Shown here: one piece after another, positions 27,938 through 37,524 of the stretch | Layout: the number at the start of each line of letters is the position of its first letter | Numbering within the stretch: position 1 is the first letter of the stretch | DNA from: Pseudoalteromonas shioyasakiensis | GTDB taxonomy: Bacteria; Pseudomonadota; Gammaproteobacteria; Enterobacterales; Alteromonadaceae | DNA length: 64,000 nucleotides | Assembly: GCF_024518675.1 (NCBI RefSeq) | Contig: NZ_JANIGL010000001.1 | Span: 992,001 to 1,056,000 of the forward strand | Direction of reading: 5' to 3' | Translations under genes and position numbers: made by a program | The notes under the pieces: model-generated | Database searches by the model: none | Seen by the model: only the letters and a program-made list of their open reading frames with translations | What the model was told of the DNA's origin: nothing

Positions 27938-30298
27938 TTAGTGCTTTTTAGCCGTTTCGACTGAAAAACTCTCTACAGGATGTACTAATGCCAGTTCTAA
28001 AACTTCATCAATCCATGTAACTGGGTGAATATCAAGGCCTGCCAATACATTGTCAGGGATCTCTTTTAAGTCACGTTCGTTAATTTTTGGAATAATAACC
28101 GTTTTAATGCCACCACGATGTGCAGCTAATAGCTTTTCTTTTAAGCCACCAATTGGCAATACTTCACCACGTAACGTAATTTCACCTGTCATAGCAACAT
28201 CTGCACGCACAGGGTTACCCGTTAAGCTAGAGACTAAACCTGTGACCATGGCCGCACCGGCACTTGGGCCATCTTTTGGTGTCGCGCCTTCTGGTACGTG
28301 TACATGAATATCACGTTTTTCGTAAAAGTCGTTATTAATACGGAAGGTGTCAGCGCGGTTGCGTACTACAGTCATCGCCGCTTGAATCGACTCTTGCATT
28401 ACATCACCTAGAGAACCTGTGTAGCTTAATTTGCCTTTACCTGGCACAGCGGCACATTCGATTGTTAATAAATCGCCGCCCACTTCGGTCCACGCTAAAC
28501 CAGTTACCTGACCGATACGGTCACCATCTTCTGCTTTGCCGTAATCAAATCGCTGCACACCTAAGAACTCTTCTAGGTTTTGCTCATTGATAGTGACTAC
28601 TTTGATTTCTTTCTCAAGCAAGATGTTTTTCACCGCTTTACGACATAACTTAGACACTTCGCGCTCTAAATTACGCACACCGGCTTCACGGGTGTAGTAA
28701 CGAATAATACCAACAATGGCACTGTCTTCGATAACTACTTCGCCTTCTTTTAAGCCGTTACGCTTAACTTGCTTTGGAATTAAATGCTGCTTAGCAATGT
28801 TAAGCTTTTCATCTTCGGTGTAACCTGATAAACGAATTACTTCCATCCGGTCTAATAATGGACCTGGAATATTAAAGCTATTTGATGTTGCAACAAACAT
28901 AACATCAGATAAGTCGTAATCAACTTCTAAGTAGTGGTCCGCAAAATGGCTGTTTTGCTCAGGATCAAGTACTTCAAGTAATGCGGATGCTGGATCGCCA
29001 CGCATATCTGATGACATTTTATCGATTTCATCTAACAAGAATAATGGGTTTTTAACCCCCACTTTACTCATGTTTTGAATCAGCTTACCTGGCATAGAGC
29101 CAATGTAAGTACGACGATGACCACGGATTTCTGCTTCATCACGTACACCACCGAGTGCCATACGAATATACTTACGACCCGTTGAGCGAGCAATCGATTG
29201 CCCTAATGAAGTTTTACCAACACCAGGAGGACCTACAAGGCATAAGATTGGGCCTTTAAGTTTATTGGTACGTTGCTGAACTGCGAGATACTCAATAATG
29301 CGCTCTTTCACTTTATCTAAGCCATGGTGATCGCTATCTAAAATCTTTTGCGCGCCTGCTAGGTCTTTTTTCACCTTAGAGCGCTTTTTCCACGGTACAT
29401 TGATCAGCGTATCTATGTATGAGCGAACAACGGTGGCTTCAGCCGACATTGGCGACATCATTTTTAATTTAGCTAATTCTGAATTGGCTTTTTCTTGTGC
29501 ATCGCTGCTCATGCCAGATTCTTCAATGCGTTTTTTCAACGCTTCAAATTCATCAGGCACATCGTCAAGTTCGCCTAATTCTTTTTGAATGGCTTTCATT
29601 TGCTCGTTGAGGTAGTACTCACGCTGCGATTTTTCCATCTGCTTTTTAACGCGGGTACGAATCTTTTTCTCAACTTGCAGTAAGTCAATTTCGCCTTCCA
29701 TTAACGCCATTAAGTATTCAAGGCGTTCGGTCACGTTTGCGATCTCAAGTACTTTTTGTTTCTCTGGCACTTTTAATGGCATGTGAGCTGCCATAGTATC
29801 AGCAAGGCGCGGGGCTTCATCAATTCCACTAACCGAAGTCAGTACTTCAGGAGGAATTTTTTTATTAAGCTTTACATAGCCTTCAAACTGGCTAACAGCA
29901 CTGCGGATAAAAATATCTTGCTCTTGTTCGTCAATTTCTTCAGAACTAATAAACTGGGCATTAGCAACAAAAAAGTCATCGTTATCAACAAAGCTTTCAA
30001 GTTTTGCGCGTTGAATACCTTCAACTAATACTTTTACCGTGCCATCAGGGAGCTTAAGTAGCTGTAATACAGTGGCGATAGTACCTACACGGTAAATATC
30101 GTCTTGCTCTGGCTCATCGACTGTTGCGTCTTTTTGCGCAACAAGAAAAATTTGTTTGTCTTTATCCATTGCCGCTTCAAGGCATTTAATAGATTTTTCG
30201 CGGCCTACAAAAAGCGGGATCACCATGTGCGGATACACCACCACATCGCGCAATGCCAGCACCGGGATTTCGACTCGATCTGTTCTCTCAAGCGTCAT
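27938..30298 (-). CDS. lon: ATP-dependent protease Lon
   Basis: 786 aa (E. coli 784). N-terminal substrate domain (IPVLALRDVVVYPHMVIPLF), AAA+ module with Walker A GPPGVGKT near 355 and Walker B FLLDEIDK, and the C-terminal Ser protease domain with catalytic Ser in PKDGPSAGAAM near 680 and the Lys about 43 residues later. Degrades misfolded and regulatory proteins. A sigma-32 promoter precedes it. An AAAGCAC/GTGCTTT hairpin overlaps the stop codon (27918-27947) and may take part in termination. Confidence 0.97.
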   Translation of the reverse strand: MTLERTDRVEIPVLALRDVVVYPHMVIPLFVGREKSIKCLEAAMDKDKQIFLVAQKDATVDEPEQDDIYRVGTIATVLQLLKLPDGTVKVLVEGIQRAKLESFVDNDDFFVANAQFISSEEIDEQEQDIFIRSAVSQFEGYVKLNKKIPPEVLTSVSGIDEAPRLADTMAAHMPLKVPEKQKVLEIANVTERLEYLMALMEGEIDLLQVEKKIRTRVKKQMEKSQREYYLNEQMKAIQKELGELDDVPDEFEALKKRIEESGMSSDAQEKANSELAKLKMMSPMSAEATVVRSYIDTLINVPWKKRSKVKKDLAGAQKILDSDHHGLDKVKERIIEYLAVQQRTNKLKGPILCLVGPPGVGKTSLGQSIARSTGRKYIRMALGGVRDEAEIRGHRRTYIGSMPGKLIQNMSKVGVKNPLFLLDEIDKMSSDMRGDPASALLEVLDPEQNSHFADHYLEVDYDLSDVMFVATSNSFNIPGPLLDRMEVIRLSGYTEDEKLNIAKQHLIPKQVKRNGLKEGEVVIEDSAIVGIIRYYTREAGVRNLEREVSKLCRKAVKNILLEKEIKVVTINEQNLEEFLGVQRFDYGKAEDGDRIGQVTGLAWTEVGGDLLTIECAAVPGKGKLSYTGSLGDVMQESIQAAMTVVRNRADTFRINNDFYEKRDIHVHVPEGATPKDGPSAGAAMVTGLVSSLTGNPVRADVAMTGEITLRGEVLPIGGLKEKLLAAHRGGIKTVIIPKINERDLKEIPDNVLAGLDIHPVTWIDEVLELALVHPVESFSVETAKKH

Positions 30299-30342
30299 TA
30301 TATTTCTCTTCGCTCTTCATTTATTTTAAAGATTACTCAAGT

Positions 30343-30371
30343 ATATGGGGATAACCTAAGTAAAGTTCAAC
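30343..30371 (-). promoter_or_regulatory. lon: Sigma-32 heat-shock promoter of lon
   Basis: On the minus strand: -35 GTTGAAC (30371-30365), a 14-base spacer, then -10 CCCCATAT (30350-30343), an exact match to the sigma-32 -10 consensus CCCCATnT. It lies 45 bases before the lon ATG; lon is a heat-shock gene in E. coli. Confidence 0.85.
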
Positions 30372-30401
30372 AATTTATGTCATTTGTAAGAAATAAATTA
30401 T

Positions 30402-30424
30402 AAAAAAAGGAGCCATTGGCTCCT
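30402..30424 (-). terminator. Rho-independent terminator of clpX
   Basis: On the minus strand AGGAGCC-AAT-GGCTCCT followed by seven T, 25 bases after the clpX stop. It separates clpPX from lon. Confidence 0.88.
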
Positions 30425-30448
30425 CTTTGTAATATCAGTGATTAAAAT

Positions 30449-31732
30449 TTATTCTGATGCCGCTTTATCTTGGCTGGCACTTTGATAAATCAAAATTGGG
30501 TCTGATTCACCTTTGATCACTGTTTCATCGATAACCACTTTGCTGACTTCTTCCATTGATGGAAGTTCATACATGGTATCAAGTAATACGGCTTCAACAA
30601 TTGAACGTAGGCCACGTGCACCTGTTTTACGCTCCATTGCTTTGTGGGCAATTGCACGTAATGCATCTTCACGGAATTCAAGCTCAACGTCTTCCATACC
30701 AAATAATGCGCTGTACTGCTTAGTCAGTGCGTTTTTAGGCTCATCTAAGATTTGCACTAACGCAGCTTCGTCTAGCTCAGTTAACGTAGCAACAACGGGT
30801 AAACGACCAATAAACTCAGGGATCAGGCCGTATTTTACTAAATCTTCTGGCTCTACATCTTTAAATGTTTCACTTAAAGAGCGGCTTGATGCAGATTCTT
30901 TAACGCTAACACCAAAACCAATACCGGTATTTTTATGGCTGCGTTGCTCAATCACTTTATCAAGCCCTGCGAATGCACCACCACAGATAAATAAGATTTT
31001 AGAGGTATCAACCTGTAAAAACTCTTGTTGTGGATGCTTTCGGCCACCTTGCGGTGGTACTGATGCAACAGTGCCTTCAATCAGTTTAAGTAAGGCTTGT
31101 TGTACACCTTCACCTGATACGTCACGGGTGATCGATGGATTGTCAGATTTACGTGAAATTTTATCAATTTCATCAATATAAACGATACCACGTTGCGCTT
31201 TTTCTACGTCGTAGTCACATTTTTGCAGTAGTTTTTGAATGATGTTTTCAACATCTTCACCTACATAACCAGCTTCGGTTAATGTGGTGGCATCGGCCAT
31301 TGTAAATGGAACATCAAGTAAACGTGCTAATGTCTCTGCTAGTAATGTTTTACCACTACCTGTTGGACCAATCAGCAAGATATTACTCTTACCAAGTTCA
31401 ATATCTACTTTAGTGCTTTGATTACGTAAACGCTTGTAGTGGTTATAAACCGCTACAGAAAGTACTTTTTTAGCGTGGTCTTGACCAATAACATAATCAT
31501 CTAAGTGATTACGAATTTCTTTCGGTGCAGGCAGTTTATCAGACGTATTGTGCTTCGGCGCAATGTCTTTGATTTCTTCCCTGATAATGTCGTTACACAG
31601 CTCAACACATTCATCACAAATGTATACTGAAGGCCCTGCTATAAGTTTGCGAACTTCATGCTGGCTTTTGCCACAAAAAGAGCAGTATAACAATTTATTA
31701 CTTTTGTCGCCGTCTGTAGGAGTGTCAGACAT
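30449..31732 (-). CDS. clpX: ClpX, ATPase subunit of ClpXP
   Basis: 427 aa. N-terminal zinc-binding domain with C17, C20, C39 and C42; AAA+ domain with Walker A GPTGSGKT and Walker [10 protein letters not shown]; pore loop GYVGEDVE. Unfolds ssrA-tagged and other substrates and feeds them to ClpP. 134 bases downstream of clpP, separated by a hairpin. Confidence 0.97.
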   Translation of the reverse strand: MSDTPTDGDKSNKLLYCSFCGKSQHEVRKLIAGPSVYICDECVELCNDIIREEIKDIAPKHNTSDKLPAPKEIRNHLDDYVIGQDHAKKVLSVAVYNHYKRLRNQSTKVDIELGKSNILLIGPTGSGKTLLAETLARLLDVPFTMADATTLTEAGYVGEDVENIIQKLLQKCDYDVEKAQRGIVYIDEIDKISRKSDNPSITRDVSGEGVQQALLKLIEGTVASVPPQGGRKHPQQEFLQVDTSKILFICGGAFAGLDKVIEQRSHKNTGIGFGVSVKESASSRSLSETFKDVEPEDLVKYGLIPEFIGRLPVVATLTELDEAALVQILDEPKNALTKQYSALFGMEDVELEFREDALRAIAHKAMERKTGARGLRSIVEAVLLDTMYELPSMEEVSKVVIDETVIKGESDPILIYQSASQDKAASE

Positions 31733-31833
31733 TCAGCTACCTCATCTTATACGTTGGCTGCCAAACTTCTTAGCAGCTATTTCAATACGCTTAACTATAC
31801 CAAAAATTATTGGTTTTCACAGTGTAAACAATT

Positions 31834-31860
31834 CAAGCAAGTACCGTTAGTACTCGCTTG
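31834..31860 (-). repeat. Hairpin between clpP and clpX
   Basis: In the minus-strand RNA, CAAGCGAGUAC pairs along 11 positions with GUACUUGCUUG around a UAACG loop, with one G-U pair. On the plus strand the same position would be an A-C mismatch, so the structure fits the clpPX transcript. No U-tract follows. Confidence 0.6.
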
Positions 31861-31866
31861 ACCTAT

Positions 31867-32487
31867 TTACTTGCTGTCGCGATTAGTAAATACCGAATCA
31901 ACTAGGCCATAATCAACGGCTTGGCTTGCGCTCATAAAGTTGTCGCGGTCAGTATCGCGTGAAATCACATCTAACGGCTGGCCAGTGTGCTCTGCCATTA
32001 AACGGTTAAGCTTGTCTTTAATAGACAGGATTTCTTTAGCATGTATTTCAAAGTCAGACGCTTGACCTTGGAAACCACCTAAAGGTTGGTGAATCATCAC
32101 ACGAGAATTAGGCAAACAATAACGTTTCCCCTTAGCACCAGCTGTTAGTAAGAATGCGCCCATGCTAGCCGCTTGGCCAACACAAATAGTGCTTACATCT
32201 GGTTTAATAAAATTCATGGTATCGTAAATTGCCATACCCGCAGTCACAGAACCACCTGGTGAGTTAATATACAAGAAGATATCTTTTTCTGGGTTCTCTG
32301 ATTCTAAAAATAGCATTTGCGCTAAAATTAGATTTGCCATGTTGTCTTCAACTTGACCAGTTAAAAAAATGATTCTCTCTTTTAATAGTCTCGAATATAT
32401 ATCATACGAGCGCTCGCCTTTCGCTGTTTGTTCAACAACCATTGGGACTAATGCATTTAGAGGATCTGTCATACCAGTGTTGTTCAT
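31867..32487 (-). CDS. clpP: ClpP, proteolytic subunit
   Basis: 206 aa. Catalytic S108 (GQAASMGA) and H133 (MIHQP), with the Asp further downstream; oxyanion motif SPGGSVTAG. Forms the barrel that degrades proteins delivered by ClpX or ClpA. Upstream of clpX in the usual order tig-clpP-clpX-lon. No sigma-32 promoter could be recognised directly upstream. Confidence 0.97.
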   Translation of the reverse strand: MNNTGMTDPLNALVPMVVEQTAKGERSYDIYSRLLKERIIFLTGQVEDNMANLILAQMLFLESENPEKDIFLYINSPGGSVTAGMAIYDTMNFIKPDVSTICVGQAASMGAFLLTAGAKGKRYCLPNSRVMIHQPLGGFQGQASDFEIHAKEILSIKDKLNRLMAEHTGQPLDVISRDTDRDNFMSASQAVDYGLVDSVFTNRDSK

Positions 32488-32575
32488 ACTTATTTTATTC
32501 CTTATGCGCTTATACTTATCCTGAATATAAGAAAAGCATAGTTATCTTTTTGGCAAAATTGAAGGCCACAAACTA

Positions 32576-32621
32576 AAATGGCTCGGGCACACTGCAAAAT
32601 ACAGAGTAACACGAGCCATTT
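32576..32621 (-). terminator. Probable terminator or attenuator after tig
   Basis: AAATGGCTCG and CGAGCCATTT form a perfect 10-bp stem around a 26-base loop, 33 bases after the tig stop. The T-run that follows on the minus strand (TTTTAGTTTG) is weak, so read-through into clpP is plausible. Confidence 0.55.
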
Positions 32622-32653
32622 AATCGTTAGCGAGGGCTTAAGTCAATGACTTA

Positions 32654-33958
32654 TTAAGCACCTTGCTGTGGATTCATGATGTCATCAAATGCTTTTTCAA
32701 CATCAGAAACGTCTGCTTTAGCTAAAATAGCTTCTACAGCTTGCTCTTCCATTGCAACATTACGCATTTGCTGCATAAGTTGATCATTTGCTTTGTAGTA
32801 TTCTACTACTTCAGTTGGATCTTCATATGCAGAAGCCACTGTAGCAATTAATGCTTCAACTTTAGCGTCATCAACTTTGATCTCGTTCGCTTTAATTACT
32901 TCACCTAGTAATAGGCCAGTTTTAACGCGAGTTACTGCTTGCTCGTGGAACAATTCAGCAGGAAGTTCAGGCATGTTTTTAGCGTCGCCACCAAAACGTT
33001 GTGCAGCTTGTTGACGTAGTGCATCAATTTCTTGATCTACTAGCGCTTTAGGCACGTCGATTTCGTTATTAGCTAAAAGACCTTTGATTGCTTGGTCTTT
33101 CACGTTCGCTTTAACCGCTTGGTCAAGCTCACGAGTCATGTTCTTTTTAACTTCTTCTTTAAGTGCGTCAACGCCGCCTTCAGTTACACCGAACTTAGTT
33201 GCAAACTCTTCGCTTAGTTCAGGTAGTTCTTGCGCTTCAACTTTCTTCACAGTGATAGTGAACTGTGCAGCTTTACCTTTTAGGTTTTCAGCGTGGTAGT
33301 CTTCAGGGAAAGTTACATCAGCAACAACTTCTTCGCCTGCTTTTTTACCAACGATGTTATCTTCAAAACCTGGGATCATACGACCTTGGCCAAGTTCTAA
33401 TGGGAAGTCTTCAGCTTTACCGCCTTCAAATACTTCACCGTCGATAGTGCCTTCGAAGTCAACTGTTACGCGATCGTTCTCGCCAGCAGCTGCATCTACT
33501 TCAGCCCATGATGCATGTTGCTTACGAAGCGTTTCTAGCATGTTTGCTAAATCTTCGTCAGTTACTGTTACAGCAGGCTTTTCTACAGTGATCTTGTCTA
33601 AACCTTGAACTTCAACTTCAGGGTAAACTTCAAATGTTGCAGAGAATTCTAAATCTTTACCAGCTTCAAGCGCTTTAGGTGCGAAAGTTGGTGTACCCGC
33701 TGGGTTGATTTTTTCAGCTACGATTGCTTCGTAGAAGTTACGTTGCATTAATTCACCAGCAACTTCTTGACGAACTGCGCCACCGTAACGCTTGTTGATT
33801 ACAGACGTTGGTACTTTACCAGGACGGAAACCATCAATACGCTGGGTTTTTGACAGTTGTTGTAAGCGTTTTTTTACTTCGGTCTCAACGTTCTCTGCAG
33901 GAACGGTGATAGTCAGACGGCGCTCAAGGCCTTGAGTCGTCTCAACAGAAACTTGCAT
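32654..33958 (-). CDS. tig: Trigger factor
   Basis: 434 aa from the ATG at 33958 with GAGGT upstream; a further ATG four codons earlier is not needed. N-terminal ribosome-binding domain with FRPGKVP (the trigger-factor signature is G-F-R-x-G-x-x-P), central FKBP-type isomerase domain (about 150-240) and a helical C-terminal chaperone domain. Binds nascent chains at the ribosome exit. Confidence 0.97.
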   Translation of the reverse strand: MQVSVETTQGLERRLTITVPAENVETEVKKRLQQLSKTQRIDGFRPGKVPTSVINKRYGGAVRQEVAGELMQRNFYEAIVAEKINPAGTPTFAPKALEAGKDLEFSATFEVYPEVEVQGLDKITVEKPAVTVTDEDLANMLETLRKQHASWAEVDAAAGENDRVTVDFEGTIDGEVFEGGKAEDFPLELGQGRMIPGFEDNIVGKKAGEEVVADVTFPEDYHAENLKGKAAQFTITVKKVEAQELPELSEEFATKFGVTEGGVDALKEEVKKNMTRELDQAVKANVKDQAIKGLLANNEIDVPKALVDQEIDALRQQAAQRFGGDAKNMPELPAELFHEQAVTRVKTGLLLGEVIKANEIKVDDAKVEALIATVASAYEDPTEVVEYYKANDQLMQQMRNVAMEEQAVEAILAKADVSDVEKAFDDIMNPQQGA

Positions 33959-34342
33959 GATATACCTCAATCTTCAATTTTGGCGACTGTTCGCCTTCCT
34001 TACAAACACGGTGATCACTATGCGCTTGATACGTTAAAAGCCATTTATAAGACTTTCAATCTCCATCTTCACTATAAGATACCAATGCTGCTCTGCCCTA
34101 CGGGCACTATGTTAAACAATAGACGCGGCATTATAACCTAATATTTATGATAGTCGAGTCATGGGAGCAATTATTTGATTAGAACACGGATTATCGAAGA
34201 CGAATGGATAAAAAGTAGACGGTTCAACTGCAAGTTAGCAAGTTAGCAAGTTAGCAAGTTAGCAAGTTAGCAAGTTAGCAATATTTTAGTTTTAGAATTA
34301 AGTTATGCAATATGAATTGGAAGTTTTTATAAATTAAGAAAG
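33959..34342. other. Gene-free stretch between tig and the tRNA operon
   Basis: Holds the tig leader (with a small TGCCC-TAC-GGGCA hairpin at 34094-34106) and the octamer repeat listed separately. I see no gene, and no clear terminator for the tRNA operon. Confidence 0.6.
34230..34281. repeat. Octamer tandem repeat, 6.5 copies
   Basis: Six perfect copies of GCAAGTTA plus GCAA, about 270 bases upstream of tig and 60 bases beyond the last tRNA. Perfect 8-base units are prone to slipped-strand copy-number change. Confidence 0.95.
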
Positions 34343-34419
34343 TGGTCGGCGATGCAGGATTTGAACCTGCGACCCCTTGGACCCAAACCAAGTGCGCTAC
34401 CAAACTGCGCTAATCGCCG
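34343..34419 (-). tRNA. tRNA-Pro (TGG), copy 3
   Basis: 77 bases including encoded CCA. Acceptor CGGCGAT/ATCGCCG, anticodon loop TTTGGGT with anticodon TGG. Identical to the copies at 34491 and 34888; last gene of the tRNA operon. Confidence 0.96.
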
Positions 34420-34490
34420 ATATTGAAGTGTGAAACTTCGAATTTATTTTGAATACTTAAACGGTGAGATTAAGACCACTTTAAAGAAAG

Positions 34491-34567
34491 TGGTCGGCGA
34501 TGCAGGATTTGAACCTGCGACCCCTTGGACCCAAACCAAGTGCGCTACCAAACTGCGCTAATCGCCG
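34491..34567 (-). tRNA. tRNA-Pro (TGG), copy 2
   Basis: 77 bases, encoded CCA, identical to the other two proline copies. The 71-base spacer to copy 3 and the 23-base spacer before GTGGTCGGCG suggest tandem duplication. Confidence 0.96.
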
Positions 34568-34583
34568 ATATTCTGTTGTAAAT

Positions 34584-34660
34584 TGGGGTGACTGATGGGG
34601 CTCGAACCCACGACAACCGGAATCACAATCCGGGGCTCTACCAACTGAGCTACAATCACC
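34584..34660 (-). tRNA. tRNA-His (GTG)
   Basis: 77 bases with encoded CCA and the encoded extra G at position -1 that pairs with C73, the identity mark of tRNA-His. Anticodon GTG. Confidence 0.96.
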
Positions 34661-34683
34661 ACAGCATTTACATGTCTTCGAAA

Positions 34684-34760
<77 letters not shown>

Positions 34761-34804
34761 ATCGAAAACTTCATAGCGAACCAATAAGCTACTTTATTTA
34801 AAAA

Positions 34805-34863
34805 GTGGTCAACGATGCAAGGTTTTAACCTGCGGCTGAATTTGATATACCCAAACCAACTTT
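34805..34863 (-). pseudogene. Decayed tRNA-Pro copy
   Basis: The 3' half of the proline tRNA is recognisable next to the intact copies (GTGGTC-AACGATGC, CAAGGTTTTAACCTGCG, and CCCAAACCAA of the anticodon arm) but with many substitutions. The D arm and 5' acceptor strand are missing. It cannot fold into a tRNA. Confidence 0.8.
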
Positions 34864-34887
34864 GTGACACTTCAAACTTTAAAAAAG

Positions 34888-34964
34888 TGGTCGGCGATGC
34901 AGGATTTGAACCTGCGACCCCTTGGACCCAAACCAAGTGCGCTACCAAACTGCGCTAATCGCCG
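34888..34964 (-). tRNA. tRNA-Pro (TGG), copy 1
   Basis: 77 bases, identical to copies 2 and 3. It is promoter-proximal: the order of transcription is Pro, decayed Pro, Arg, His, Pro, Pro. The Arg-His-Pro core resembles the E. coli argX-hisR-leuT-proM operon. Confidence 0.96.
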
Positions 34965-35008
34965 ATGCTTACTATTGTCTGCGAGTGACCTCGTTGACAA
35001 CGGGGTGC

Positions 35009-35037
35009 ATAATAGTGATTTGACCGGATTAGGTCAA
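35009..35037 (-). promoter_or_regulatory. Promoter of the tRNA operon
   Basis: On the minus strand: -35 TTGACC (35037-35032), a 17-base spacer, -10 TATTAT (35014-35009), then the GC-rich discriminator GCACCCCG typical of stringently controlled stable-RNA promoters. An A/T-rich tract upstream could be an UP element. The -35 is also one arm of a TTGACC/GGTCAA inverted repeat. Confidence 0.85.
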
Positions 35038-35310
35038 ACCTTTTTTTAAGAAAATAAATCAATCGGTCATTTTTAGTTCACAATGCCTAAATATTGTAAA
35101 TATAAGCTAAAATTTCGACCGTTTTTTATAATAGTGCGGTTTATATAAAAAAAGCAACTTGGCGCTTTGACGCTTTTCTGCGAAAATAGCTTAACTATAT
35201 AGCAAGGCAAAACCAAGCTGATTAAAACCAGTTCCGTTTACCCCTTTTAAAACGATAGTGTCTTGCTAAGTATCAGTTTCAAGTTAACTAACCCCAATTA
35301 AAGGTCACCC
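35038..35310. other. Gene-free stretch upstream of folD
   Basis: Together with the tRNA promoter this makes about 346 bases without a gene. It must hold the divergent folD promoter, but I cannot pick -35 and -10 elements with confidence. No small ORF or RNA is recognised. Confidence 0.6.
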
Positions 35311-36165
35311 ATGACGGCAAACATCATCGATGGTAAGGCAATAGCTAAACAAGTACGAAGTGCAGTAGCAGAAAAAGTAAGTGAACGCGTAGCCAATGGC
35401 TTACGTGCGCCAGGGCTTGCAGTTGTGCTCGTAGGACAAGATCCTGCAAGCCAAGTATATGTTGGCTCTAAGCGTAAAGCCTGTGAAGAAGTTGGATTTG
35501 TATCAAAGTCATTTGATTTACCAGCAGATACATCTGAACAAGCACTACTGGATTTAGTCGATGAGCTTAATAACGACAACACAGTGGACGGTATTTTAGT
35601 TCAATTACCATTACCACAAGGTCTCGATGCTGAAAAAATCCTTGAGCGCATTACGCCATTAAAAGATGTTGATGGTTTCCACCCTTATAATATCGGCCGC
35701 TTGGCGCAGCGTATGCCTGCTTTACGCCCTTGTACTCCTAAAGGGATTATCACGCTACTTAATTCAACTGGCGTTAAATACAAAGGTATGCATGCCGTTG
35801 TCGTTGGTGCATCTAATATTGTTGGCCGTCCAATGGCATTAGAGTTATTGCTTGCCGGTTGCACAACAACGGTTTGTCATAAATTCACTCAAGATTTAGA
35901 AACCCATGTACGCCGTGCTGATTTACTCGTTGTTGCAGTGGGTAAACCTGAATTTATTCCGGGTGACTGGGTAAAAGAAGGCGCGATAGTCATCGATGTG
36001 GGCATTAACCGTTTAGATACGGGGAAATTAGTGGGCGATGTACAGTATGACGTTGCTGAGCAAAAAGCACATTTCATCACCCCTGTACCAGGCGGTGTTG
36101 GCCCAATGACGGTAGCAAGCTTAATTGAAAACACCCTAGAAGCGTGCGAGAAATACCACAGTTAA
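35311..36165 (+). CDS. folD: Bifunctional methylene-THF dehydrogenase/cyclohydrolase FolD
   Basis: 284 aa. The substrate-site Lys region [13 protein letters not shown] (K54 and K56) and the Rossmann motif [13 protein letters not shown] are present, along with the signature [10 protein letters not shown]. Interconverts 5,10-methylene-, methenyl- and 10-formyl-THF using NADP. Monocistronic, divergent from the tRNA operon; it ends at a strong bidirectional terminator. Confidence 0.97.
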   Translation: MTANIIDGKAIAKQVRSAVAEKVSERVANGLRAPGLAVVLVGQDPASQVYVGSKRKACEEVGFVSKSFDLPADTSEQALLDLVDELNNDNTVDGILVQLPLPQGLDAEKILERITPLKDVDGFHPYNIGRLAQRMPALRPCTPKGIITLLNSTGVKYKGMHAVVVGASNIVGRPMALELLLAGCTTTVCHKFTQDLETHVRRADLLVVAVGKPEFIPGDWVKEGAIVIDVGINRLDTGKLVGDVQYDVAEQKAHFITPVPGGVGPMTVASLIENTLEACEKYHS

Positions 36166-36194
36166 TCACTGTATTCTCAAAGTATTAAAGTTAC

Positions 36195-36230
36195 AAAAAA
36201 ACCGCACAACTGATGTTAGTGCGGTTTTTT
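36195..36230. terminator. Bidirectional terminator folD / aspC
   Basis: A-tract, CCGCAC...GTGCGG stem with an 11-base loop, T-tract. Shared by the convergent folD and aspC genes. Confidence 0.9.
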
Positions 36231-36253
36231 ATTGTTTACTTTTAACTGCCTAA

Positions 36254-37444
36254 TTACTTACAAACATCTGCCACAGCGTTTGCAAAGTAGTCAATATTCG
36301 CTTGGCTAATACCGGCAACATTCACGCGGCTAGAGCCAACAATATAAATACCATATTCTTTTTGTAAGCGTGCGATTTGCTCTTTATTAATGCCAAGGAA
36401 TGAGAACATACCATTTTGACGGTCAATAAATGAGAAGTCTTGTGCTATGCCTTTCGCTGCTAAGCTGTCTTTGATTAACGTACGAAGACCGTTAATACGA
36501 TTACGCATTTCATCTAATTCATTGTGCCATTCTTGGGTAAGCTCTGTGCTACCTAGAATTGTGTTTACAATATCAGCGCCATGAGCGGGCGGCATAGAGT
36601 AAATACTACGTACCACGCTTAACATCACTGAGTTAGAAATGTCTGCAGTCGCGCTATCTTTAGCTATGATTGAACATGCACCAATACGCTCGCGGTATAA
36701 ACCAAAGTTTTTAGAGCATGAAGAACAAATGATAAGCTCTTCAACTGCGTTTGCTAAAATGCGCAGGCCATTAGCGTCTTGCTCAAGGCTTGAACCAAAA
36801 CCTTGGTAAGCAATATCAACAAGTGGTGTAAAGCCAACTTCTTTAGCAAGCTCTGCTACTGTGTTCCACTGTGTTTCGTTTAAGTCCATACCACTTGGGT
36901 TATGACAACATGCATGCACTAGCACAACATCGCCCTTTGGCACTTGCTTAAGGGTGTTGATCATGTCATCAAATAAAAGATCTTTGTTTTCATAATCGTA
37001 ATACGGATATTCTTTAACTGTTAAGCCTGCCGCTTCAAATAAGCTAATGTGGTTAGCCCATGTAGGGTTAGTTACCCAAATAGTAGCGCTTGGGTTGCAA
37101 CGGGCAATAAATTCAGCTGCAACACGAAGTGCACCAGTGCCGCCTGGCGCTTGTGCTGTACGAACGCGATTAGCTAGAAGTGCCTGATGCTCACCTAATA
37201 ATAGGTTTTCCATTTTTTGGCAAAAATCTAAGTTACCTGCCAAGCCAATGTATGATTTGCTGATTTCATTTTCTAGGCGGAATGCTTCTGCTTTTTTAAC
37301 GGCGTTTAATACCGGCGTATTACCCTGCTCATCTTTATAAACACCAACCCCTAAGTCAATCTTATTTGGGTTAGTATCTTGCTTATAGGCCGCCATTAGG
37401 CCAAGAATAGGATCTGTTGGTAATGGTTTTAATTCTGAGAACAT
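36254..37444 (-). CDS. aspC: Aspartate/aromatic aminotransferase
   Basis: 396 aa, the same length as E. coli AspC and alike throughout. PLP lysine K245 in SCSKNFGLY, the HNPSGMD and DIAYQGFG loops, and the C-terminal Arg in SSRVNVAG. Transfers amino groups between aspartate or aromatic amino acids and 2-oxoglutarate. The AspC/TyrB distinction is not certain from sequence. Single gene. Confidence 0.92.
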   Translation of the reverse strand: MFSELKPLPTDPILGLMAAYKQDTNPNKIDLGVGVYKDEQGNTPVLNAVKKAEAFRLENEISKSYIGLAGNLDFCQKMENLLLGEHQALLANRVRTAQAPGGTGALRVAAEFIARCNPSATIWVTNPTWANHISLFEAAGLTVKEYPYYDYENKDLLFDDMINTLKQVPKGDVVLVHACCHNPSGMDLNETQWNTVAELAKEVGFTPLVDIAYQGFGSSLEQDANGLRILANAVEELIICSSCSKNFGLYRERIGACSIIAKDSATADISNSVMLSVVRSIYSMPPAHGADIVNTILGSTELTQEWHNELDEMRNRINGLRTLIKDSLAAKGIAQDFSFIDRQNGMFSFLGINKEQIARLQKEYGIYIVGSSRVNVAGISQANIDYFANAVADVCK

Positions 37445-37524
37445 TGACTATCTCTTATCATTATTTAGGGGTTAGCTGTTACACTTAGCTTAACATAAAA
37501 GGTGACTAGCATGGCTAGTGTTAT

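Noticed and set aside
30513..31181. 222-codon plus-strand frame opposite clpX
   Set aside because: Shadow of a strongly conserved gene on the other strand; composition is Ser/Thr-rich and no start site is visible.
32488..32575. Sigma-32 promoter for clpP
   Set aside because: No CTTGAA or CCCCAT-like pair with acceptable spacing could be found.
34230..34281. CRISPR array
   Set aside because: Units are 8 bases with no spacers; it is a simple tandem repeat.
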